Assembly (NCBI GenBank): GCA_040880585.1
Contig: JBBDID010000052.1
Coordinates: 18,504 to 82,503 of the forward strand
DNA from: Paracrocinitomix sp040880585
Lineage (GTDB): Bacteria > Bacteroidota > Bacteroidia > Flavobacteriales_D > Crocinitomicaceae
Direction of reading: 5' to 3'
DNA: 64,000 nt
Position 1 is the stretch's first letter; every line of letters begins with the position of its first letter. The notes beneath the pieces are model-generated. The model was given only the letters and a program-made list of their open reading frames with translations. It was not told where the DNA came from and did not search any database. Positions 10,125 through 18,696 of this stretch are shown in pieces. The position numbers and the translations under genes are program-made.

Positions 10125-10543
10125 AATGCTTTTTAGGTGCCATATCAATTTTACTACTGTTTTCTTCTTGCTTGAAAAAAATAGAAGAGGTAGACAATGC
10201 CAATACCAATATTTATGATCCGGATTATGTTGGGGAACAATGGTGGGTATACGAAAATGTAAATGTGTTTACGGATGGCAACAACAATCAAAAAGTTGCA
10301 TTAGAGTATAGTGTTTCTGAAGAAAAAGCGCCTGGATTAAACTCTCCAAAAATAAACCTTGCAGTATTGGTAAATAGTGAAACTGACACAATTTATGCTT
10401 CTGCTGACATTAATACTTCCGGTGATTATAGTGGTTCTGTAATCATTAATTATAATGGTGCAGCAAACTATTGTATGGAAATTGGCGTCTTTACACAAGA
10501 AGGTCTAACGATCAACTCTTTTGAAGAATGTAAATCACTTTAA
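10121..10543 (+). CDS. Small lipoprotein, unknown function
   Basis: A 140-residue protein with a type II signal peptide: a hydrophobic run, then LLFSSC with Cys17 as lipidation site. The mature part is acidic and predicted beta-rich (INLAVLVNSETDTIYA). The start overlaps the preceding gene by four bases. No family is recognised. Co-occurrence with a PEGA-like gene suggests an envelope role, which is inference only. Confidence 0.75.
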   Translation: MKCFLGAISILLLFSSCLKKIEEVDNANTNIYDPDYVGEQWWVYENVNVFTDGNNNQKVALEYSVSEEKAPGLNSPKINLAVLVNSETDTIYASADINTSGDYSGSVIINYNGAANYCMEIGVFTQEGLTINSFEECKSL

Positions 10544-10567
10544 TGAACCTGAAAATATAGAAATCCC

Positions 10568-12337
10568 GTGAAGAAAATTTTCTTATCGTTGAACCTGATT
10601 TTTTTACTCTCTATAAGTGGAGCGCAAACGCAATATACGTGGCTGGAGCAAACTTCCGGGACAGGTAATGATTTATACGAACTACATTTTTTAAATAATT
10701 TTGAAGGATATGCTGCCGGTGAATACGGAGTCATCCTCAAAACGTTGAATGCCGGTGCTGATTGGACAAGCATTTCCTCTCCCACCATCTTTAGTATTGT
10801 AGGAATGCATTTTGACGACGTAAATAACGGTTATATACTGGATACTTTGTCTAATGTATACAAAACAACGGACGGTGGAATTAGCTGGACAAAAATTTAC
10901 GGAAACATTTTGGCACCTTCTCATTCAATGGAAAAAAATGGAAACCGATTATTTATTGGGAGGGTGGGTGATATTTTATATACAGATGATAGTGGCACAA
11001 ATTGGGATTCAACGACAGTTCCTGTTACTGGTAACATTAATAACTTTTCATTTGAAAGTTCAACAGTGGGGTACCTCTGTGGGGAGTTAGGTCAAATAGC
11101 AAAAACGCTTGACGGTGGGTTGACGTGGACATTTTTGTCAACCGGAGTTACTTCTTATGATATAAATGATCTCTTTGTAAAAACTACCGGTGAAGTAATT
11201 GCCGTAGGTGATTTTGGAATTATTTTGGTTTCTACTGATGGAGGAATTAACTGGACACCAATAACAGCTCCTGCTAGCGGCACGCTAGAAAGAATTGATT
11301 TTGCTGATAATTTGAATGGATTGATCGTAGGCCATGATAATATAGTATTAGAAACAACAAACGGGGGGCTGTTAAATTGGACGCTAACACCAACCTCGGT
11401 AGCTACGGCTAATTTTTATGATGTACATGTTGGTAATGATATCATTGCCTTTATCTGTGGAAGTGATGGGAAAATTTTCCGATCCCCAGGCAGTACTGAG
11501 GATATAACACCGCTCTTTTACACAGGGCCGGATACCATCTGTTTAGGTCAGCCCTTTGATTTTTCTTTCTATTTTAAAAATATTGGCCAGGGTCCCTCCT
11601 TTAACGCTGAATTTCAAATATTAGCTAATGGTAATAGTCTTTACGGGAATCTGGTCACATGGTTAGGTACTTTAAATTCGGGGGATTCTGTTGACTATAT
11701 TATTCCAAATACGGTTTTAAATACAGCAGGAACTGTAAGTATTACTATTTTCTCAACTGAGCCCTATTTTCAAGGGAATAACAGCCTGTTTTTTTCGATT
11801 GAAGTGGTTGCACCTAAGCCGTATGAAGTATCTCAAGATCAATATTTTTGTTCTGGAGACACACTTGAAATCTACGCTTCCGGCGGAGAAACTTATTACT
11901 GGGGTACTAGTTTCACCAACCCAACAGACTCATTACAAGAAGTGACGCCAACGACTTCTACTTCTTATGAAGTTGAAATCCAGCAAGAGTTCTGCCATCT
12001 GTATGAAATAGTAATGGTTTTCTTAGATTCAACATGTATAGAGGATGAAGAACCCATAGACACCTTGGTTCCTATCACAGCGAATTTCGCATTTTCACCT
12101 AATTCCGACGGAGTCAATGACATTTTGGTGCTCAATTTTTTGGGAAATGAATCTAATGTAGTAAGCATTTTTAACCGTTGGGGAGATAAGCTGGTAGAAC
12201 TGGAAAATTATAACAATGTGGACGTCTTTTGGGATGGGACTTATCGAGGAGTGCCATTGCCCGCAGGAACTTATTTCATTGTGGTAGAACGAGAAAATAA
12301 AGAACCCATTAAAAACTGGGTACAATTGGTCAAATAA
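10568..12337 (+). CDS. Secreted YCF48/BNR-propeller protein with T9SS type B (gliding-associated) C-terminal domain
   Basis: An extracellular protein. The signal peptide is 1-19 (LLSISGAQ). Residues about 20-310 repeat the YCF48/BNR pattern (KTLNAGADWTSI, KTTDGGISWTKI, STDGGINWTPI), forming a propeller. A CARDB-like Ig domain follows (about 330-420). Residues about 500-589 are a CHU_C/type B sorting domain (FAFSPNSDGVNDIL ... FNRWGDKLVE ... GTYRGVPLPAGTYF). Translation starts at GTG 10568; the only nearby upstream ATG (10542) meets a stop. A terminator lies 145 bases downstream. Confidence 0.88.
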   Translation: MKKIFLSLNLIFLLSISGAQTQYTWLEQTSGTGNDLYELHFLNNFEGYAAGEYGVILKTLNAGADWTSISSPTIFSIVGMHFDDVNNGYILDTLSNVYKTTDGGISWTKIYGNILAPSHSMEKNGNRLFIGRVGDILYTDDSGTNWDSTTVPVTGNINNFSFESSTVGYLCGELGQIAKTLDGGLTWTFLSTGVTSYDINDLFVKTTGEVIAVGDFGIILVSTDGGINWTPITAPASGTLERIDFADNLNGLIVGHDNIVLETTNGGLLNWTLTPTSVATANFYDVHVGNDIIAFICGSDGKIFRSPGSTEDITPLFYTGPDTICLGQPFDFSFYFKNIGQGPSFNAEFQILANGNSLYGNLVTWLGTLNSGDSVDYIIPNTVLNTAGTVSITIFSTEPYFQGNNSLFFSIEVVAPKPYEVSQDQYFCSGDTLEIYASGGETYYWGTSFTNPTDSLQEVTPTTSTSYEVEIQQEFCHLYEIVMVFLDSTCIEDEEPIDTLVPITANFAFSPNSDGVNDILVLNFLGNESNVVSIFNRWGDKLVELENYNNVDVFWDGTYRGVPLPAGTYFIVVERENKEPIKNWVQLVK

Positions 12338-12481
12338 ACAGATTAAACCAACAGGCTTACCTACTACTCATTTATTCATTCAGATTACTCAAGATACTCT
12401 TTACCGGTACGATTATTTCATTATCAGGTACGTTAACTTATCTGTTAAACGGTTTTTGATGAATGATCGCATCAAATGGTA

Positions 12482-12519
12482 AACTTCTCTGTAGTATCTG
12501 CTGCAGGGAAGTTTTTTAT
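12482..12519 (+). terminator. Rho-independent terminator ending the parE-side gene cluster
   Basis: A 14-base stem (12482-12495 with 12502-12515, two G-T wobbles) and a six-base loop, followed by a T-rich tail. It lies 145 bases after the type B-sorted protein gene. Confidence 0.75.
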
Positions 12520-12633
12520 TAGAGTATAAGCACAGTTTATCTATAACAAGCAGCGGTAAGTCGAATTTAAAGCAAATTTGATCCATAGGAATTTAATAAT
12601 CTGTAAATTAGACGCCTGTAATCAAATGTGTAC

Positions 12634-13767
12634 ATGCTGAAATATCTCAATACCAAATTTTTAGTTTTATTTCTTTTGCTTTTTACTTTTAGCGGGAGGT
12701 CACAAAGCATTGATTCCTTGAAACTAGACTCACTAATCTATACCTTAACTCTTGAAAAGAGAGATGCAGAGACCGTTAACACCTATATGTTATTGGCGAA
12801 TGAGTACATGGAGGTAATGGATTATTCCATAGCGCTCACCTATGCCAATCTGGCTTACGATCTTTCTACTGAAATGAACAACAAAGCTGTAGAGTTAGAT
12901 GCTGCTTTGTTAAATGCGCACATATACTTAGCCTACTATTTGGATTATAAACGAGCATTATCTTATTATGACAGAGCATTTATTCTGGCAACAGAACATG
13001 GGTTTGAAGATCGGTTAATTGAAATTTACAGAGGATATAGTTCTCTTTATGCTAGCGTGAAGGAATATGATTTAGCTACTGAATTCAATAAAAAAGCGAT
13101 TATTGAGGCGGGTGACCAAGCTAATGATCAGTTGCTTTCAGACCTTCATGCTTATGGAGGAAGCATCTATGAAGAACAGGGAGACACGATAAAAGCTCTG
13201 GAGAAATACAAAGAGGTATTGACGATAGAACAGGCAAATAATTTTATTGGATCTTCAAGAGTTGCCCTTACTACGGTAGCACATTATTATTTCTTAATCG
13301 GAGAAATTGATCAAAGCCTTGATCTGTATCGAAAAGCTCTGGTTCGGTTTGAGCGGTTGATGGATTATAGGTGGGTAGCCTATACGCATGCTGAAATGGC
13401 AAATGTATACTTGCAAGAAGGTAGGTTTGGTCGTGCAGAGAAACATGCTTTAAGTGGTTTGTCTATTGCTCGGGATTACGGGCTTAACAAAGAAGAAGCG
13501 GATAATTTAAGAATATTGACAAAAATATACAGACAGGGAGGGGATGAGAAATCTGCACAAAAATATCAAAAACAGTATCAGCAGTTGATGGATTCTTTGA
13601 TGGTAGACATTCCTGCACCAAAAGCGGCTTCAGTTTTAAATGAAACCGAAGTAGTTGAAACCACTACTGATAATTACCTGAAACCCTGGGTTAACTTAAC
13701 ACTTATTCTACTTATCGTTATAGTGGTTGTATTGTTTAGTGGATTTGTTTTTAAATCAAATAAATAA
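12634..13767 (+). CDS. Tetratricopeptide-repeat protein with C-terminal membrane anchor
   Basis: A signal peptide (residues 1-24, FTFSGRSQ) is followed by about six TPR units across residues 40-320 (for example ALSYYDRAFILATEHG, ALEKYKEVLTIEQAN, SLDLYRKALVRFERL), then one transmembrane helix (about 350-370) and a short basic tail. The architecture matches the sensor half of Bacteroidota TPR two-component proteins but stops after the helix with no kinase or LuxR domain, so it may act by protein contact. The ATG at 12634 gives a better signal peptide than the GTG six bases earlier. Confidence 0.82.
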   Translation: MLKYLNTKFLVLFLLLFTFSGRSQSIDSLKLDSLIYTLTLEKRDAETVNTYMLLANEYMEVMDYSIALTYANLAYDLSTEMNNKAVELDAALLNAHIYLAYYLDYKRALSYYDRAFILATEHGFEDRLIEIYRGYSSLYASVKEYDLATEFNKKAIIEAGDQANDQLLSDLHAYGGSIYEEQGDTIKALEKYKEVLTIEQANNFIGSSRVALTTVAHYYFLIGEIDQSLDLYRKALVRFERLMDYRWVAYTHAEMANVYLQEGRFGRAEKHALSGLSIARDYGLNKEEADNLRILTKIYRQGGDEKSAQKYQKQYQQLMDSLMVDIPAPKAASVLNETEVVETTTDNYLKPWVNLTLILLIVIVVVLFSGFVFKSNK

Positions 13768-13835
13768 GTGAATAGCTAATAGCATTCTGTTAATAACTCC
13801 TTTTAGTTTCACGATTATCCTGACAAACTACTTAC

Positions 13836-13843
13836 TATTTTTG
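13836..13843 (+). promoter_or_regulatory. Bacteroidota -7 element upstream of parC
   Basis: TATTTTTG fits TAnnTTTG and lies 14 bases before the parC ATG, which would give a very short leader. No clear -33 TTG is seen. Confidence 0.4.
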
Positions 13844-13857
13844 GGGGTTGATTTATT

Positions 13858-16734
13858 ATGTCTGAAGAGAACGATTCATACCAGGAAGAAGAATTTGATG
13901 ATCCCAACCAACCGGAGGATGAAGGGGCAATTATCCCTTTATCTGGGATGTATAAGGATTGGTTCCTCGATTATGCTTCTTACGTAATTTTAGAACGTGC
14001 CGTACCTGCTTTACTGGATGGATTAAAACCGGTTCAGAGAAGGATCATGCATTCATTAAAGGAAATGGATGATGGGCGTTATAACAAGGTCGCCAACGTA
14101 ATTGGTAATACCATGAAGTTTCACCCACACGGAGATGCCTCCATTGGGGATGCCATGGTGCAAATTGGACAAAAAGAACTCCTGATAGACACACAGGGAA
14201 ACTGGGGAAATATCCTTACGGGGGATTCGGCTGCAGCTCCCAGATACATTGAAGCACGCCTTTCAAAATTTGCTTCACATGTTGTGTTTAATGCCAAAAC
14301 AACAGAGTGGATCCCGTCTTATGACGGAAGAAATAAAGAGCCGGTATTGTTACCGGTCAAGTTCCCCTTATTACTTGCGCAAGGAGCTGAAGGGATTGCC
14401 GTGGGTATGGCTTGTAAAGTTTTGCCTCACAACTTCAATGAATTGATTGACGCTTCTATTGATGTACTGCGGGATAAAAAAATTGATCTGATGCCTGATT
14501 TCCCGCAGGGAGGCATGGCTGACTTCTCTAACTACAACGAAGGACAAAGAGGAGGAAGAGTTCGGGTACGGGCAAAAATCGAAAAAGTTGACAATAAAAC
14601 TTTAAAAATCACAGAGGTTCCTTTTGGCGCTACTACCAGCACATTGATCGATTCTATCTTAAAAGCAAATGAGAAGAATAAAATAAAGATCAAAAAGGTA
14701 GAAGACAATACAGCTGCTGAAGTTGAGATCATGATTTTATTGGCTCCGGGAGTGTCACCTGATAAAACCATTGATGCACTTTACGCTTTTACCAATTGCG
14801 AGATGTCTATTTCTCCCAATACATCCGTGATTATTGATAATCGACCCCTGTTTTTAAGTGTGAATGAAATACTTAGAATCAGTACTGATCAAACTGTGAA
14901 GTTGCTCAAAAAGGAGTTGGAGATCAGAAAAGATGAACTGGAAGAACAATGGCATTTTGCCTCTCTGGAGAAAATATTTATCGAACAAAAAATCTATATT
15001 CAATTTGATGGAAAAACGTATGAAGAGGCGATAGAAGTAACCCATAAACTTCTCAAACCTCACATCAAGCACCTGAAAAGAGAAGTGACAGATGAGGATG
15101 TGAAGCGCTTGTTGGAAATCAAAATGCGTCGGATCACCAAACACGATTCAGATAAAGCGGATACCTTTATGGAATCGCTGGAAGAAGAGCTCAAAGAGAT
15201 CATTCACCATCTGGAAAATATCATTGATTTTTCAATTGATTATTTCAAAGATCTTAAAAAGAGATTTGGCGAAGGAAGAGAACGTAAAACCGAAATCAGA
15301 GCTTTTGAAAACATCACGGCTAAAAAAGTGGTGGTACGGAATAAAAAACTCTATGTAGATAAAAAAGAGGGATTTATCGGATACTCATTAAAGAAAGCAG
15401 ATTATGTGCAGGATTGTAGTGATCTGGATGATGTAATCATTTTCTTTAAATCCGGAAAGATGATGGTGACGCGGGTGGTTGATAAGAAATTTGTGGGTAA
15501 AGGAATTATGCACGCCGCTATCTGGAAAAAGGGAGATACCCGAACCATTTACCACCTGATCTACCGGGATGGTGCAGAAGGAAAGCCTGCCTTCATGAAA
15601 CGTTTTCCGGTAAAGAGCATTACCCGGGATAAGGAGTACGATTTAACCAAAGGAACCAAAGGAACCATGGTGTATTATTTCTCTTATCATCCCAATGGCG
15701 AAAGAGAGATTGTGCAGGTTCAGTTGCGCCCCCGACCACATTTGAAAAAACTAAAAATCGATATTGATTTTGGTGAACAATTGATCAAGGGTAGGGCGTC
15801 TAAAGGAAATTTAGTGACCAAAGAGATCGTTTCAAAAGTGGTTCAAAAAGAAGTAGGAGAGTCTACACTTGGTGCTAGAAAAATTTGGTGGGACGATACT
15901 GTAAAGCGCTTAAATGTTGAAGGAAGAGGTAAGTTACTGGGGCGCTTTAAAGGAGATGATAAAATACTCACCATTTACGATTCAGGAGAGTTGCGACTCA
16001 CCAACTTTGATTTAAGTAATCGATTTGCCGATAATCTGATCCATATTGAAAAATGGCATCCGCAAAGACCTCTATCTGCGGTGTATTATGACGCAGAAAA
16101 AGATCTGCACTTTGTCAAACGCTTCTTGGTTGAAGTCAAATCGGATAAAAAAACATCCTTTATTTCAGAAGCAGAGGGTTCTGAACTGGATGTGGTGTCT
16201 ACAGCTTATCAAGCTAAAATAAAAATCAGCTATAACAAACGCCTGAAAGAAACCAAAAACTTGCCGGATACCGAATTAGATCTGGAAGAGTTTATTGATG
16301 TGAAGGGCATGAAAAGTCAGGGAAATCAGCTGACCAAACTAAAAGTGAAAGAGATTGAGTTAATTGGATCGATTGAAGGAGAAGAACCCTGGCCGGACGA
16401 AGAGGACGAAGAAGAAGATGATCACATCAACGAAGAAAATGAAGAGGATCATGATACTGAAGATGATGATGCAGATGATGATGCAGATGATGATGCAGAT
16501 GATGATGCAGATGAGGATGGAAATGACGCTGAGAATAATAGTGAAGATGATCCGTCTCCGGATGATGATGATGATGATGATCAGGATGATGATGATGATG
16601 ATGATGATGACTCATCTCCGGACAGTGATGGTGATACGTCCATAGAAGTAGAGTGGGACATTGATGCCGAGAAAAAGGGTGGAAAAAAGAAAAAAAAAGC
16701 TGAGGATGACGATAGTCAGGGAAAACTTTTTTAA
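13858..16734 (+). CDS. parC: DNA topoisomerase IV subunit A with long acidic C-terminal tail
   Basis: The DNA-cleaving subunit of topoisomerase IV. The catalytic tyrosine is in SAAAPRYIEARLSK, and the quinolone-determining region reads KFHPHGDASIGDAMVQ. The winged-helix/tower and coiled-coil domains are followed by a beta-pinwheel region. Residues from about 842 onward are not pinwheel: a tail of about 115 residues made almost entirely of Asp/Glu with scattered Ala/Ser, ending in a basic patch (GGKKKKK) and EDDDSQGKLF. The tail is encoded by microsatellite-like DNA. The next gene starts inside the last 29 bases of parC. The total of 958 aa is long for ParC because of the tail. Confidence 0.95.
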   Translation: MSEENDSYQEEEFDDPNQPEDEGAIIPLSGMYKDWFLDYASYVILERAVPALLDGLKPVQRRIMHSLKEMDDGRYNKVANVIGNTMKFHPHGDASIGDAMVQIGQKELLIDTQGNWGNILTGDSAAAPRYIEARLSKFASHVVFNAKTTEWIPSYDGRNKEPVLLPVKFPLLLAQGAEGIAVGMACKVLPHNFNELIDASIDVLRDKKIDLMPDFPQGGMADFSNYNEGQRGGRVRVRAKIEKVDNKTLKITEVPFGATTSTLIDSILKANEKNKIKIKKVEDNTAAEVEIMILLAPGVSPDKTIDALYAFTNCEMSISPNTSVIIDNRPLFLSVNEILRISTDQTVKLLKKELEIRKDELEEQWHFASLEKIFIEQKIYIQFDGKTYEEAIEVTHKLLKPHIKHLKREVTDEDVKRLLEIKMRRITKHDSDKADTFMESLEEELKEIIHHLENIIDFSIDYFKDLKKRFGEGRERKTEIRAFENITAKKVVVRNKKLYVDKKEGFIGYSLKKADYVQDCSDLDDVIIFFKSGKMMVTRVVDKKFVGKGIMHAAIWKKGDTRTIYHLIYRDGAEGKPAFMKRFPVKSITRDKEYDLTKGTKGTMVYYFSYHPNGEREIVQVQLRPRPHLKKLKIDIDFGEQLIKGRASKGNLVTKEIVSKVVQKEVGESTLGARKIWWDDTVKRLNVEGRGKLLGRFKGDDKILTIYDSGELRLTNFDLSNRFADNLIHIEKWHPQRPLSAVYYDAEKDLHFVKRFLVEVKSDKKTSFISEAEGSELDVVSTAYQAKIKISYNKRLKETKNLPDTELDLEEFIDVKGMKSQGNQLTKLKVKEIELIGSIEGEEPWPDEEDEEEDDHINEENEEDHDTEDDDADDDADDDADDDADEDGNDAENNSEDDPSPDDDDDDDQDDDDDDDDDSSPDSDGDTSIEVEWDIDAEKKGGKKKKKAEDDDSQGKLF
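16462..16615 (+). repeat. Asp-rich microsatellite in the parC 3' end
   Basis: Four perfect tandem 12-bp units GATGATGATGCA occupy 16462-16509. Runs of GAT triplets follow at about 16560-16608. The repeats stay in frame and encode DDDA and poly-Asp, and would be prone to in-frame length change. Confidence 0.9.
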
Positions 16735-17740
16735 AATTGTTTTTCTCTTATTGGCTTCATTTTCACTTGTTGCTTGTAGTATCACACTCAAAAAAGACGT
16801 TGAGACAGTACATTTTGATAAAACGCATTCAAGAGCATTGGATGTCTCTGATTCACTTACCGTAGTTGCAGGTTCTGCCGGGAAGTTTACCCTATACAAT
16901 ACCGTTACACTTGAAATTATTCTGCAGGATTCGCTTCTGCCTGCTGAAGATATTAGAGATGTGGAAATCTTAGCAAATGGTGATATTTTATTCCTCAACT
17001 CAGGAGAAAAGGGAATTATTTGGAAGTATAAAGCCGCAGAGGACATTATTGAAAAGGTTTTTCATCAGGATAACGTCTTTCTGGACGGTTTATCATTTTG
17101 GGATGGTCACAATGGTATTGCGTACGGTGATCCTGTAAATGACAAGTTTTTTATCCTTCTTACTGAAAATGGCGGTGAAAGCTGGAAAAAGGTTCAGAAA
17201 GATAAAATTCCTGAGATTTTGAGTAAAGAGGCCGGTTTTGCTGCAAGTGGAACCGGAATTGTGACGGTTGGAGACAGCGCAGCTTATATCGCTTCAGGTA
17301 TTTCTGATACTGCCAGGCTTTATCGAACCTTTGACCGGGGCAAATCATGGGATGTTGTGAATACACCAATGAAATCAGGAGACAGTTATGGAATTTACAG
17401 TACTTATTTTTGGACAGAGAACGAAGGAATCGTAGTAGGAGGCAGTTATTTATACCCTGGGGATAATGACAGTATTTGCTATCGTACAAACGACGCAGGA
17501 CTCTCGTGGAAACAAGCGAATAAAGGCTTAGGTGGATACTGTTCCTGTGTGCACGGAACTGAAAACGGGAACTTCCTTATAGCGACCGGCAGAACCGGAA
17601 CTTATTACTCGCTTAATAAAGGTAAGCGCTGGAAAAAATTGCTTGATGATAAATTTTATACTGTTAAAGTTTATAAGGGTAAACTGTATTTTTCAGGCAA
17701 AGACGGGCGATTTGCTGTTTATTCCTATAAGATTCAATAA
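16706..17740 (+). CDS. YCF48-like propeller lipoprotein
   Basis: A lipoprotein of about 344 aa: a hydrophobic run, then SFSLVACS, giving a lipobox Cys. The body contains repeated photosystem-assembly/BNR-type motifs (LTENGGESWKKV, RTFDRGKSWDVV, RTNDAGLSWKQA, SLNKGKRWKKL), each a blade of a predicted beta-propeller. It is often annotated as an 'oxidoreductase' in this phylum; no catalytic residues support that here. The ATG at 16706 lies inside parC (29-base overlap in another frame) and gives a proper signal peptide, whereas earlier starts add a lysine-rich stretch read from the parC tail. Probably cotranscribed with parC. Confidence 0.82.
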   Translation: MTIVRENFFKIVFLLLASFSLVACSITLKKDVETVHFDKTHSRALDVSDSLTVVAGSAGKFTLYNTVTLEIILQDSLLPAEDIRDVEILANGDILFLNSGEKGIIWKYKAAEDIIEKVFHQDNVFLDGLSFWDGHNGIAYGDPVNDKFFILLTENGGESWKKVQKDKIPEILSKEAGFAASGTGIVTVGDSAAYIASGISDTARLYRTFDRGKSWDVVNTPMKSGDSYGIYSTYFWTENEGIVVGGSYLYPGDNDSICYRTNDAGLSWKQANKGLGGYCSCVHGTENGNFLIATGRTGTYYSLNKGKRWKKLLDDKFYTVKVYKGKLYFSGKDGRFAVYSYKIQ

Positions 17741-17811
17741 GCCGTTCCAAAAACTGACAAAAATCAGTTGTCAGATTGCTCGGTGTCATTCTTCAAGCTT
17801 TCCATTCGCCC

Positions 17812-17819
17812 TAAATTTG
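17812..17819 (+). promoter_or_regulatory. Bacteroidota -7 element
   Basis: TAAATTTG matches TAnnTTTG exactly and lies 21 bases before the ATG of the small membrane protein. No TTG is found at the standard -33 distance. Confidence 0.45.
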
Positions 17820-17840
17820 GAATAGATAAAAACAAATATT

Positions 17841-18212
17841 ATGGCACATTCAAAAAGTATTTCAGACACAAATGAGCAAACCTTAGGCGCTTCAGGCATT
17901 ACCTTGACAGAGTCAAAAAAGAAGAAAGAGGCTTTTTCAGGGATAAAATGGCTAGACAATATTTTTGAAGATTATGAATTCAACCGATATGGTATTTACG
18001 CCGTCTTGTTACTCGTAGTTGGTTGTATGGCGGGTATAGCAGTGGGAGTTGGAGCAATGAGCAGTTCGCTGCAAATTTCCCTCTTGGTGATTCCTACTAT
18101 GGCATCTTTGGTGATGATATTAGCAGTTGCACCTATGCGCCCCTTAATTTGGGTATCACTTTTTGCAATACTGGTAGATATAATCATGATTGTTTACAAT
18201 TTGCTGGTATAA
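17841..18212 (+). CDS. Small membrane protein, unknown function
   Basis: 123 residues: a hydrophilic N-terminus of about 48 residues with a KKKKE patch, then three hydrophobic helices (about 50-72, 75-97, 100-122) joined by very short loops. It has its own likely promoter and a strong terminator. No family is recognised. Confidence 0.75.
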   Translation: MAHSKSISDTNEQTLGASGITLTESKKKKEAFSGIKWLDNIFEDYEFNRYGIYAVLLLVVGCMAGIAVGVGAMSSSLQISLLVIPTMASLVMILAVAPMRPLIWVSLFAILVDIIMIVYNLLV

Positions 18213-18243
18213 CGAAATAAAACATTAATCAAGTAGGGTTAGG

Positions 18244-18279
18244 GGGCTTCCATCTTTTTGATGGAGCCCTCTTTTTTTT
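18244..18279 (+). terminator. Rho-independent terminator
   Basis: Stem GGGCT(T)CCATC (18244-18254) pairs with GATGGAGCCC (18260-18269) around a T5 loop with a one-base bulge, followed by a T8 run. It ends the conserved chromosomal block before the mobile region. Confidence 0.85.
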
Positions 18280-18305
18280 GAGCTTTAGTTCATCCTTTTT
18301 TTACT

Positions 18306-18391
18306 CCAGTTGTCGTGGATTTGCAATCCAGTTGTCGCGGATTTGCAATCCGTGACGCATATTTTTGAGCCGCACGGATTGCAAATCTGCG
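18306..18391. repeat. Tandem and inverted short repeat with core GGATTTGCAATCC
   Basis: Two copies of a 24-base unit starting CCAGTTGTCG (18306-18329 and 18328-18351, period 22, one mismatch). The second copy is part of an inverted repeat with 18373-18391 (CGCGGATTTGCAATCCGTG against CACGGATTGCAAATCTGCG, one mismatch). It marks the edge of the accessory segment. No spacer-repeat periodicity of CRISPR type. Confidence 0.7.
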
Positions 18392-18509
18392 CTAACAGGG
18401 ATGGGCTGTTGCTCAAAGTCCTATTTTAAGGACTACAATCACTATTTCAAGGTTGAAAAAACGAGGATATGTCGCTATGTTGGAACTACATTTGTCGCTT
18501 AACCCTTCA

Positions 18510-18677
18510 AGGTACGAACCGCCGTGTACGTGATCCGTAGTGCCTATGCTGAAGCTTCGGCATAAGCATACGCACGGGTGGTACTTCGGAAAGCTCAGCA
18601 GAGCTGTGAGATTCTGGATACTGACTTTAAACGTCAGTAGGCGCACTCCGCTCAATTTTGGGCGGAGCCGTCTCGAT
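18510..18677 (+). mobile_element. 3' remnant of a group II intron (domains V-VI) carrying three small palindromic inserts
   Basis: GAACCGCCGTGTACG ... ACGGGTGGT ... GTGAGA ... GGCGCACTCCGCT ... GTCTCGAT reproduces, in pieces, the domain V and VI sequence of the fuller intron at 20291-20912. Three insertions break it: 18539-18569 (31 bases, palindrome around AAGCTT), 18583-18605 (AGCTC/GAGCT hairpin) and 18612-18639 (TACTGAC/GTCAGTA hairpin). No 5' intron half or reverse transcriptase is present. It lies just past the 3' end of the ATPase gene, antisense to it. A dead relic. Confidence 0.7.
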
Positions 18678-18696
18678 TATCGGTTCGCCCTTATTT

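Noticed and set aside
16364..16645. Open frames of Met- or His-rich protein across the parC tail
   Set aside because: They are frame shadows of the GAT repeat and have no start context or homology-like features.
18306..18391. Tandem 22-base units as a CRISPR array
   Set aside because: Units are directly adjacent with no spacers, only two copies, and no cas genes are in the window.
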